A program made the translations under genes and the position numbers. A stretch of 64,000 nt of DNA. Source: Lentisphaerae bacterium GWF2_57_35. Its GTDB lineage: Bacteria > Verrucomicrobiota > Kiritimatiellia > CAIQIC01 > GWF2-57-35. The notes under the pieces were generated by a model. The model did not search any database. It was not told the DNA's origin and saw nothing but the letters and a program-made list of their open reading frames with translations. Within the stretch, counting starts at the first letter, position 1. Every line of letters begins with the position of its first letter. The DNA is taken from positions 1 through 64,000 of the forward strand of contig MHBK01000032.1 of assembly GCA_001804865.1 (NCBI GenBank), given 5' to 3'. Positions 53,016 through 60,815 of this stretch are shown in pieces.

Positions 53016-53369
53016 ATGAAAATACAATCGAAACATGGATTCACATTAGTAGAGATCATGATTGTTGTGGCGATCATTGGTCTTTTGGCAGCCATCGCGC
53101 TTCCGTCGTTTATGAGGTCTAGGCAGAGTACGCAGACCAATACATGCTTGAATAATCTTCGTTTAATTTCCTGGGCCAAAGACCAGTTGGCTTTGGAAAC
53201 GGGTCTTCCGTTTGGGCAGGCCGTTGTAAATGCTCAGCTTGCGCCCTATCTGAAGAAAGGCATCCCAACTTGCCCGATCGGCGCCGTTGTTTACGATCTT
53301 CGAACGATTGGCGAGAATCCTTTGTGTCCTAACGCTCCCATGGGCGGCATTCATCTGGCGATATTATAA
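53016..53369 (+). CDS. Type IV prepilin 2 (paralogue)
   Basis: A 117-residue prepilin, the same length as prepilin 1. Signal 'SKHGFTLVEIMIVVAIIGLL'; then 'RQSTQTNTCLNNLRLISWAK', 'DQLALETGLPFGQAV' and a C-terminal 'PTCPIGAVVYDL' / 'NPLCPNAPMGG' Cys pair. The N-terminal half is nearly identical to prepilin 1, but the C-terminal half differs. I start it at 53016 behind AAGGAG; an ATG 24 bases earlier is in frame. The pair arose by duplication, promoter included. Confidence 0.9.
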   Translation: MKIQSKHGFTLVEIMIVVAIIGLLAAIALPSFMRSRQSTQTNTCLNNLRLISWAKDQLALETGLPFGQAVVNAQLAPYLKKGIPTCPIGAVVYDLRTIGENPLCPNAPMGGIHLAIL

Positions 53370-53419
53370 GCGAACGACATCCGCGATAACCGTCTCACAA
53401 GAGCTTCCAATCTGACCCA

Positions 53420-54661
53420 TTAAGGCTTGTAGTAGATGTCGCGACAAAAGGAAACAATGGTTTGACGGCGGCGGGAGATGGGCGCGGTGACCTTGATGGT
53501 GCGGAGGGTCGCGCCGGACCAGCTTTTGAAAACCACGTCGAATTTCTTCAAGTCGGGAGGGCAGGGGATGCGGGCGACCTGAAGCCAGCGGGGCATGGTT
53601 TCCCAGCGGCGCGTATCGGGGCGTTCCATGAGGCCAATCAAGACTAAGCGAGTTAGTGCTCCTAATGCGCCGTTGGAATTATGCTCCACGGCTTGGGCAA
53701 GGCCTTCCTTCAGGGCAATACGGGATGCTGTTTTAATGGCTTTCATGGCGGCATCGATTTGTTGGGTACGCAAAGCGAGGTTTCCCGTGTCGGCCAGCGC
53801 ATAGCTTCGTCCGACCGTCTTCCCGTTGATGACGATTTCGGCGTATTCCGGCGTACCCAGGGAAAGATAACCGTTCAGAAGTTCTTCGCCGGAGGGGGAT
53901 CGACCGCTGAGAACAAAGCAAACCAGCTCGTGCGACCAATTTTCGTCGGTCGAATACAAAGTCGACAGGTTGTTGGTTGTTGTCAGCAATTGATTGGTAT
54001 TGACCCTTGTTTGAAGGCGTCCGGTATTTTCGTCGATTTGAACCAAGCCTGAAATTTCGGAGGCCTTTCGATATTGCATGGAGGCATTGGAGGGATCGTC
54101 GATCATTTCAAAAGCAAAGCCTGCTACGTATCGCGCGAAGGCATCGTCCGGATATTTTCCCAGAACGCCGGGGTCGAGGGTTTTGAGGATGCGCCGAGCT
54201 TCCACCGCCGCGCTATCCCAATCGGCCAGGGCAAAATGGTCGAGCGCGGCAAACGAATGCAGAGCCGTCCGCTCGAAAGGCATGCCCCGGAAGTTTTGGA
54301 CGGTATCGTTAACGACCATGCTGGCGCCGCCCTTGGAAACGCTGTAGGTCTCGAGTTGATCGAGCAGATCGGAGGCGGCAATGAAGTCCTTCGCGCTTTT
54401 ATCGTATTGCCCCATCGCCTGGCGAACGGTACCGCGCTCCATGAAGAAAAGCACCCGATCGCGTTCGGAAACCTTGGTCTCGTCTCCGAGTGCTTGTTCG
54501 GATTGCTGGAAATGTCCGCTGAAAAAATCGTAACGAGCCGTTTCGATGACCGGGGTCGCGCAGCCGAAAAAGCCGGGGAGCGCAAAGCCCAACAGGAAGC
54601 AAAGGGCCAGGCTTTTCCACAATTTTTGAGCCGGTGAAGGTTGTTGTCGAACCAAATTCAT
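53420..54661 (-). CDS. TPR-containing lipoprotein (COG3014-like)
   Basis: A 413-residue protein with a signal peptide ending in a lipobox-like 'LPGFFGCATP' (Cys of the mature lipoprotein). TPR-like helices follow ('FFMERGTVRQAMGQYDKSAK', 'AVEARRILKTLDPGVLGKYP'), then a beta-rich C-terminal domain. It resembles the COG3014 lipoproteins that are found next to LpoB (YcfM) genes. It lies 102 bases downstream of lpoB on the same strand. An envelope role linked to cell-wall synthesis is inference from that pairing. Confidence 0.7.
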   Translation of the reverse strand: MNLVRQQPSPAQKLWKSLALCFLLGFALPGFFGCATPVIETARYDFFSGHFQQSEQALGDETKVSERDRVLFFMERGTVRQAMGQYDKSAKDFIAASDLLDQLETYSVSKGGASMVVNDTVQNFRGMPFERTALHSFAALDHFALADWDSAAVEARRILKTLDPGVLGKYPDDAFARYVAGFAFEMIDDPSNASMQYRKASEISGLVQIDENTGRLQTRVNTNQLLTTTNNLSTLYSTDENWSHELVCFVLSGRSPSGEELLNGYLSLGTPEYAEIVINGKTVGRSYALADTGNLALRTQQIDAAMKAIKTASRIALKEGLAQAVEHNSNGALGALTRLVLIGLMERPDTRRWETMPRWLQVARIPCPPDLKKFDVVFKSWSGATLRTIKVTAPISRRRQTIVSFCRDIYYKP

Positions 54662-54763
54662 AGCCGCAGAACTCCGGGGCAGGGAGTGCCGATTCCGAGA
54701 GTAACCCACGAAATAGGACACTCCACTGCGGTTTCGCTAACGGCCACCGGTGGCCTCTTCGAC

Positions 54764-55393
54764 TTACCAACCGATCAAAGGCTGGCTTTCCTGGCGCGCA
54801 AATTCCTCTTCGGTGGTCCACGCAAGAAGACCGGACTCAAGATCCGTAACTTCGATGGTTAGTTTATAATACTTAAGGACTTGCTTTGACACTCGCACCT
54901 GCCGGCCGGATTTGGTTTCCATTTCCACCAGCGAGCCGCTGACCATGAATTTGGCGCCGAGCTGTCGGCCGACGGAAACCTGGGTTTCCGGTGTGGCGTT
55001 GGCCGCTTGGTAGCCTTGTTCCTTGAGCAGATCTTCGCGGCGTGCTTCATTGATGAATTGGGCCTTGCCGGTTCTGAAGAGGAGGGTTCTCATTTGATCC
55101 GTCAGATTCTTTGTATCGACATACGCTGAAGTGCGGTTTTGAACCCCGGCAATCATCATGATCGGTGGGGTTGCCTGGTCGTTCAGGAATGGGCTGGAGA
55201 CCATTTCGTTGACCACTTTTTGCGTTATGTTCCGCATGTCAGAGTAGTTGTAATCGGCGCGCTCAACGGGACTTTTTCCGCTGGTCACATCGACGTCGCT
55301 CGTGGAGCCTCGAAACGCTGCGCAACCATTCAAAAGGACGATTGAAACACCCAGCATACCCACACCAGCAACCCGAATAAATTGTCTGCTCAT
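54764..55393 (-). CDS. lpoB: LpoB-like penicillin-binding protein activator
   Basis: A 209-residue lipoprotein: signal peptide with lipobox 'LLNGCAAF', then the LpoB fold ('MIAGVQNRTSAYVDTKNLTD', 'FINEARREDLLKEQGYQ', 'GRQLGAKFMVSGSLVEM', 'YYKLTIEVTDLESGLLAWTT'). In E. coli LpoB sits in the outer membrane and activates PBP1b. The ATG follows AGGAG. It heads the pair with the COG3014-like lipoprotein. Confidence 0.85.
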   Translation of the reverse strand: MSRQFIRVAGVGMLGVSIVLLNGCAAFRGSTSDVDVTSGKSPVERADYNYSDMRNITQKVVNEMVSSPFLNDQATPPIMMIAGVQNRTSAYVDTKNLTDQMRTLLFRTGKAQFINEARREDLLKEQGYQAANATPETQVSVGRQLGAKFMVSGSLVEMETKSGRQVRVSKQVLKYYKLTIEVTDLESGLLAWTTEEEFARQESQPLIGW

Positions 55394-55534
55394 AACCGAT
55401 TTCTCCTTTCAACCTGAGAATGCAAAGATCAATACTCGTTTCTCTACATTTTTTCAAGAACCAAGCCGGTTCCTTGGGCAATAGGACGTTCGTAGGGCTG
55501 GTTTATTCATTGCAAATGCACGTCTTCGGATGTT

Positions 55535-57070
55535 TTATTTTTCAAGTCTGGCTGCGGCAAAATGGCGGGCCTGTCGTTGCAGCCCGGGGCGGCTGGGTGT
55601 TGGCGTATGGTGTAACATGTTATTGGCATATTCTTTGAGGAAACTAGGCGGTCTGGGCCTTCCGCTGTGAAAATAGTCGCGAGCCATGCGAGACCCAATG
55701 ATTTCGGGACTGTGCGGCGAAGCGACGGTCAGATGTCTGTAGAGTGCCGCCGCCAAATCGTCCAAGGCAATACCATGCTCGCGTTGGAATTCCGCATAAA
55801 GGGCCTCGCTGAAGTACATGAAACGCTGGAAAGGGGAGCCTTCCTGCCAGAGGAGAGAAGCGGCGCCGACAAAATTGCCGCTATTATATATTGAGTCCCA
55901 ATAGTGGGCAAAACGACGAATTTTATCCATTTCGCCTTCGGTAAGAAGCTTGTTGCTGAGCAGGCCATAAGGCGGGGTGGTTTGATAATGCATGGCCCAT
56001 TCTTTGTCGTGGCGTCCGATGGCTGTGCCTCTCAGGCGCTTGAGCAGGCCCACTTGAATTTCGTGAGGTTGCAGAGCTGCCAGCCGATCGAAACCTTCGG
56101 CGAAACTATCCAATGATTCTCCAGGCAAGCCGGCAATGAGATCGGCATGAAGATAAACCCCCGTTTCCTGGCGTAGAAAATGCAGATTTTCCGCGATGAG
56201 CGCATTGTCCTGAATGCGTTGGATTCGACGCGCGACCTCGGGGTTCCACGTCTGAATGCCGATCTCGAATTGAAGAGTTTCCGGGGGAAAGGCCTGAATC
56301 AAGGCTCTAAGTTCGGCCGGAAAACGATCGGGAATCATTTCACAGTGCAGAAACAGGCCCGGCCGGTACTCGCGAAGAAAAAACCGTAGAACTTCCATGC
56401 AGTGTGGAAGATTTAAATTGAAGGTCCGATCGGCAAATTTGAAATGTCGCGCGCCGCGATCCAGCAGCTTTTTGAAACTTGAGAGCAATGGTTGGAGGGG
56501 GAAAAAGCGTACGCTTCGTTCGACGGAAGACAGGCAATATTCGCAGGAAAACGGGCAACCGCGGGAGGTTTCGACATATAAAGTACGGTGCGCCAGATCC
56601 TGGTCGGTATAGAGCTCGTAGGGGAGGGCCAGGTCGCACGGTTCGGGCGGCTGGGAATGGAGCGTTTTCTCCTGGAGCGACCGGCCTCCCAGCCGGCGCC
56701 GGCACAATTTGGCGAATTCCAAGTCCGCCTCGCCGGAGATGACGACATCGCTAAGTTCCAGCAGTTCAGGGCTGATCTCGTAGCTGACTTCCGGGCCGCC
56801 CAGAACAATCAGTGCCTTCGCCATTTGCGCGCGGAGTTGACGGATGAGGTCGGCGATCAAACGGCTATTCCAGATGTAGACCCCGATGCCGACGATGGCC
56901 GGGTTGACCGATGCGATGTGCGAGGCCATCTCCTGGGGTGATTTTTGAAGATCGAATTCCATGATGACCGAGCGCTCGGCCAATTCCCCAAGGTTGGCTT
57001 GCAGATAGCGCAAGCCGAAGGCGGTATGCCCGTAACGGGCGTTCAGTGTCGTTAAAACGATGTCGGCCAT
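55535..57070 (-). CDS. B12-binding radical SAM protein (DUF4080 type)
   Basis: A 511-residue protein. The N-terminal ~125 residues form a B12-binding-like domain ('VNPAIVGIGVYIWNS', 'IVLGGPEVSYE', 'VISGEADLEFAKLC'); 'TSRGCPFSCEYCLSS' holds the three iron-sulfur Cys of the radical SAM core, and a DUF4080 C-terminal domain is likely. It belongs to a widespread family with unknown substrate. ATG at 57068-57070; divergent from the yhcH-like gene. Confidence 0.88.
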   Translation of the reverse strand: MADIVLTTLNARYGHTAFGLRYLQANLGELAERSVIMEFDLQKSPQEMASHIASVNPAIVGIGVYIWNSRLIADLIRQLRAQMAKALIVLGGPEVSYEISPELLELSDVVISGEADLEFAKLCRRRLGGRSLQEKTLHSQPPEPCDLALPYELYTDQDLAHRTLYVETSRGCPFSCEYCLSSVERSVRFFPLQPLLSSFKKLLDRGARHFKFADRTFNLNLPHCMEVLRFFLREYRPGLFLHCEMIPDRFPAELRALIQAFPPETLQFEIGIQTWNPEVARRIQRIQDNALIAENLHFLRQETGVYLHADLIAGLPGESLDSFAEGFDRLAALQPHEIQVGLLKRLRGTAIGRHDKEWAMHYQTTPPYGLLSNKLLTEGEMDKIRRFAHYWDSIYNSGNFVGAASLLWQEGSPFQRFMYFSEALYAEFQREHGIALDDLAAALYRHLTVASPHSPEIIGSRMARDYFHSGRPRPPSFLKEYANNMLHHTPTPSRPGLQRQARHFAAARLEK

Positions 57071-57144
57071 GAATGTAACCACGAATTGCTTTAATCCGTC
57101 CTCGAATCGGCTATACTGGTTTTAAATATGCAAGGACGGCCCCT

Positions 57145-57594
57145 ATGATACTCGATCGTTTAGAGCAAGCAAGCCGATGGATAGATCTTCATCCCCGATT
57201 CGAATCTGCGTTCAATTTCTTACTTCGCAGCAATCTGGAAAACATGGCCCCCGGAAGATATGAAATCGAAAGCGACCGAATTTATGCGATGGTCGGACAG
57301 GATATGGGCCGCGGCCGTGAAGCTTCTCCATTGGAAACCCATCAGGACTACATCGACATTCAATATGTCATCGAAGGGGACGAATGGATCGGATGGGATT
57401 GCGTGGGGCCTCATCTTCAAGTGCGTGAGTCGTACGATCCTTCCCGGGACATCATGTTTTTCAAGAATGCGCCGGCCAGTTGGGTGCATGTGCCTCCCGG
57501 TTGCTTTGCCTTGTTGTTTCCGGAAGATGCCCACGCCCCCTTGGCCGGCCAGGGGCCTGTTCGAAAAGTCGTTGTTAAGGTTGCCTTGAAATGA
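57145..57594 (+). CDS. YhcH/YjgK/YiaL family protein
   Basis: A 149-residue cupin-like protein. Visible family segments are 'LETHQDYIDIQYVIEGDEWI' (with the metal His and Glu), 'YDPSRDIMFF' and 'CFALLFPEDAHAP', plus 'VRKVVVKVAL' at the end. Family members act on sugars such as sialic acid or in beta-galactosidase loci; the substrate here is unknown. Start ATG behind AAGGACGG. Confidence 0.9.
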   Translation: MILDRLEQASRWIDLHPRFESAFNFLLRSNLENMAPGRYEIESDRIYAMVGQDMGRGREASPLETHQDYIDIQYVIEGDEWIGWDCVGPHLQVRESYDPSRDIMFFKNAPASWVHVPPGCFALLFPEDAHAPLAGQGPVRKVVVKVALK

Positions 57595-57612
57595 GCTGTC
57601 AGGCTCGATGTC

Positions 57613-58494
57613 TCAGGACATATACTTTCCAATGATGGGCTTCAACGCTTCTTTGCGCTCCAGCGGCACGGCATCCGGCGTCGTAACAATCGAATTCTTC
57701 AAGGCGGTTCCGCATGTACATGTTCTCTGTTCGGACGCGCTCTGGAGAAAATGCCGAAGGATGTCCTGGGAAAGCTTGGTGTTGGCAACGAGATTGCCGA
57801 TGATCATCTCCAGGCTGACCGATTCGAACTCTTCGTGCCAGCAATCGTAGTCGGTAATCATGGCCAAGGTGGTATAACACATTTCGGCCTCGCGGCAGAG
57901 TTTCGCTTCAGTCAGGCTGGTCATGCCGATGACGTCGAATTTGCATTGCCGGTAAAAGTATGACTCGGCTTTGGTGGAAAAGGCCGGCCCTTCCATATTC
58001 ACATACGTGCCGTCTTTGTGGACGAGAATGCCATTATATTCCGTGCCTTTCGCAATGACTTTTTCGGCGCATTGAACGAGTTCGTTTTTCAGTTGGGGGC
58101 ATATCGGTTCGGCAAACGGCACGTGCGCCACAATGCCGCGACCAAAAAAGGTGTGATCTTCGTAGCGTTTGGTGCGGTCGAAATACTGATCGGGGAATAC
58201 GATGTCGCGTGGACGCAATTCTTCGCGCAGACTTCCCACCGCCGATATGGAAATCACCCGATCGACCCCGAGGGCTTTGAAGCCGAAGATATTGGCCCGG
58301 TAGTTGATTTCCGAAGGCAGGAGCGTGTGCCCTCGGGCATGGCGGGGGAGAAAATATACTTCCTGCCCCTCCAGAATGCCGTGCAGATAGCTGTCGGAAG
58401 GACTTCCGAAGGGGGTATTGACCTGTACCCAGTTGGGATTTTGGATGCCATCCACGCTGTACAAGCCGCTTCCTCCAATGATACCTGTTTTCAT
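57613..58494 (-). CDS. mtnP: S-methyl-5'-thioadenosine phosphorylase
   Basis: A 293-residue phosphorylase that splits methylthioadenosine (a by-product of polyamine synthesis) to adenine and methylthioribose 1-phosphate. Motifs: 'IIGGSGLYSVDGI', 'FLPRHARGHTLLPSEINYRA', 'ISAVGSLREELRPRDIV', 'VNMEGPAFSTKAES' and 'VIGMTSLTEAKLCREAEM'. I use the ATG at 58494, eight bases after AGGAG; upstream GTG/ATG codons are too close to it. It may be a purine nucleoside phosphorylase of the same family. Confidence 0.92.
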   Translation of the reverse strand: MKTGIIGGSGLYSVDGIQNPNWVQVNTPFGSPSDSYLHGILEGQEVYFLPRHARGHTLLPSEINYRANIFGFKALGVDRVISISAVGSLREELRPRDIVFPDQYFDRTKRYEDHTFFGRGIVAHVPFAEPICPQLKNELVQCAEKVIAKGTEYNGILVHKDGTYVNMEGPAFSTKAESYFYRQCKFDVIGMTSLTEAKLCREAEMCYTTLAMITDYDCWHEEFESVSLEMIIGNLVANTKLSQDILRHFLQSASEQRTCTCGTALKNSIVTTPDAVPLERKEALKPIIGKYMS

Positions 58495-58505
58495 GCTCAT
58501 CACTC

Positions 58506-59279
58506 CTATGGTTGTAACGCAGGCTTAAGCGGCGCTTCTACATGCTCATCGGCGCCTTCAGTGGTCTGAAGGACTTTTACGAACGAGGCAAAACCGGATT
58601 TCCGAACTTCCAGACGATAGGAACCGGGCTGTAAAACCAAGTTGAGAGGAACCCTTCCGACACGCGTGCCGTCCACCAGCACCTCGGCCTCGTTTTCGTT
58701 GGAGGTGACGAGAATGCGGCTCATATCCGCGCCGGTATTATCCCGTGCAATCACCACGGTGCCGGCCCGATATTTTTGAGTGGAGGTCTGCGCCGATTCA
58801 CCCGTCATCGACTCCCGCTCGTCCTGCAGCTCTAAGTGAACCGTACTTTTCAAGGGCCAATCCTCGCGGCCGGACCAGAAAAAGCCCGGGCTTTCCAGCG
58901 TGGCGGCTTGCACCACAAAACGCTGCGGCTGAAATCCGTTTTTGGCGGCTGTCAAATCTAGGATGAGATGGACGTTCCCTTCTTTATCGAATTCAGCGCG
59001 GCAGGCATTTCCGGGCGATTGAACCTTAAGGGTTCGCCAATGCATCCCGTTCCATTTCTTTTCCCAGGACAAGTTCAATACGATCACACAAGGCGTCTGA
59101 CCGATCGTTTCTCCGGACAAATCGGTTGAAGAGGCCAGCGTCACGCCGTGGGGCGCACTGCTGACAGCTACAAACAAGGTGTAGTTCGTGCCCGGGGGTT
59201 CCGCCGCCCATACAAGAGAAACAGGCGAAAGTCCGAGCGTTGTCATCGCAAGAAGCGCGTATAGTGCATATCTAATCAT
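58506..59279 (-). CDS. Exported PEGA-domain protein
   Basis: A 257-residue protein with a signal peptide (residues 1-26, 'VWAAEPP'). The middle is beta-rich and not recognised. Residues ~190-240 form a PEGA domain ('VTSNENEAEVLVDGTRVGRV', 'LQPGSYRLEVRKSGFASF'). PEGA domains are common in envelope proteins and are thought to contact the outer layer. It is 11 bases upstream of mtnP on the same strand. Confidence 0.78.
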   Translation of the reverse strand: MIRYALYALLAMTTLGLSPVSLVWAAEPPGTNYTLFVAVSSAPHGVTLASSTDLSGETIGQTPCVIVLNLSWEKKWNGMHWRTLKVQSPGNACRAEFDKEGNVHLILDLTAAKNGFQPQRFVVQAATLESPGFFWSGREDWPLKSTVHLELQDERESMTGESAQTSTQKYRAGTVVIARDNTGADMSRILVTSNENEAEVLVDGTRVGRVPLNLVLQPGSYRLEVRKSGFASFVKVLQTTEGADEHVEAPLKPALQP

Positions 59280-59456
59280 GATGAGGTGGACGATGGCAAA
59301 ATTCCGATGGAATGGCCAGCAGGATATCCGTAAAGCGCGTTTTTTGTCGCACGTCAGCGCTTGGGATTCATGGCGAAGAAAAAGTATTTTGTATCGGGTC
59401 TTACTCGTGCTATAAGAAGAACCTGGTTTTTTGTATAAAAAGAGGGGACTTTACTC

Positions 59457-59807
59457 ATGGTTGAAGCGACTTTGGATGTCAAAATCGAACAAGACGGGAA
59501 AGTTAAAATCGTGACGCTGGCGGGGCCGGTGGATTCGGCGACGCACGATCAATTTAAAGCCGCCATGGATCCTTTATTTATGGTTTCCGGTTCTTGCGTT
59601 TTAATCGACTGTCTGGGCTTGACCTATATCAACAGCAAGGGGTTGTCGTTGTTGGCCCGTTACCATCGGAATTGTTTCGCCAGTCATGGGTGGATGGCCG
59701 TTTGCAACGTCAATCGGAAGCTGGTTCGAACCATGGATTTGTTGGGCTTGGGCAAGATTTTGAAGTTTTATGAAAACAGGGATGAAGCGTTGGCTTCAAT
59801 GCATTGA
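59457..59807 (+). CDS. STAS-domain protein (anti-sigma antagonist type)
   Basis: A 116-residue single STAS domain: 'VKIVTLAGPVDSATHDQFKA', 'CVLIDCLGLTYINSKGLSLL', 'NRKLVRTMDLLGLGKILKFY'. The Ser in 'INSKG' is at the site that is phosphorylated in SpoIIAA/RsbV-type proteins. Start ATG behind GAGGGG. It overlaps the next gene by 38 bases, so the two are coupled. No anti-sigma kinase is in the window. Confidence 0.88.
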   Translation: MVEATLDVKIEQDGKVKIVTLAGPVDSATHDQFKAAMDPLFMVSGSCVLIDCLGLTYINSKGLSLLARYHRNCFASHGWMAVCNVNRKLVRTMDLLGLGKILKFYENRDEALASMH

Positions 59808-60717
59808 AGCCGTTGTATATCGGGTGGGCAAAGCTGAGCTGATTTCGGTTGGCGCGGCCATCCTCGCGGCTTTGTCGCTGGGCGCCGTTTTGCTTTTTCC
59901 CCAAGTCGGAGCGGGTGAAGGGAGTCGTTCTTCCTTTGCTTCCGTTGCCGACTTCAAATCTTACGCCATGGAAGAGCGCTCTCTCGATTCCTCAACGTTA
60001 TCATTCCGCCCAAAAACCGCGGCAGCCGCTCCCGTAACGCCGACGGCGCCGGACGAAGAGGCCTTGGACTTGGCGGAAGAAAACCGGGCCTTGCAAACGC
60101 GCTTAAACGACCTCTGCAAATGGATTTTAACCAATTTCAAAGGCAAATATCCGCTATCCGAAAAATTCATGACGCATCTGCGCATGGCGCCGATCACGGA
60201 CGACTACATGCTGAGTTCGGAGGTGGCGGAGTTCCTGAAGGTCACGCCTTCGGAAGTGACCCGGATTAACGATGCCTTCCTGTCGGCGGCCGACACGCTT
60301 CACCAGATTGAAGCCGCAACGATTACCGTCAAGAATCCCCGGCCTGACAAAGTCATTCTGAGCATACCCGCCTTCGAAGAAGCGGGTCTCGTTATGAAAG
60401 AGGATTTGTACGCCGCGCTGGAAGTCACCTTGGGCGGAGCGCGCTTCGATCGTTTTCTGGAAGTTTCCGAAAAGGATCTGGCCGGCAATTTTTATCAATT
60501 TGGCGCGGCCTCGCGCACCATGATATTTGAGCTGGCGTATACCAGCGAAACCGAGATGCCTCAACTGGTCATTCGTGATGCTTGGATTATGCCCGGCGAG
60601 CATAATACCCGGACCATCGAGGCGGTGGAATCGACCGTTACCAATCTGCCCGCGCGCTATCAAAGCTATCAGGCCTGGCTGCCGGATTATGTCTCGGCGT
60701 ATGCCGCCACCCCATAA
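59770..60717 (+). CDS. Membrane-anchored protein, unknown
   Basis: A 315-residue protein with one span near residues 24-44 ('LISVGAAILAALSLGAVLLF'). A short coiled coil follows ('ALDLAEENRALQTRLNDLCK'), then a mixed helical/beta region not recognised. The start lies inside the STAS gene (ATG at 59770 or 59782). Coupling to a STAS protein suggests that it is a regulator or target of that switch. Downstream (60718-60815) is a short gap with no gene. Confidence 0.65.
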   Translation: MKTGMKRWLQCIEAVVYRVGKAELISVGAAILAALSLGAVLLFPQVGAGEGSRSSFASVADFKSYAMEERSLDSSTLSFRPKTAAAAPVTPTAPDEEALDLAEENRALQTRLNDLCKWILTNFKGKYPLSEKFMTHLRMAPITDDYMLSSEVAEFLKVTPSEVTRINDAFLSAADTLHQIEAATITVKNPRPDKVILSIPAFEEAGLVMKEDLYAALEVTLGGARFDRFLEVSEKDLAGNFYQFGAASRTMIFELAYTSETEMPQLVIRDAWIMPGEHNTRTIEAVESTVTNLPARYQSYQAWLPDYVSAYAATP

Positions 60718-60815
60718 GCAAGGTTCGCGAGGTCGCGGACCCGCCCTTTAATGGGTGTATTGCTGGGAGTGCCCGGAGGCGGCCTCGCCGTCCGATGGAA
60801 AACCGGATCAACCCA

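Noticed and set aside
59293..59415. 40-codon ORF between the PEGA and STAS genes
   Set aside because: No ribosome site, no motif, and basic/aromatic composition typical of chance frames.
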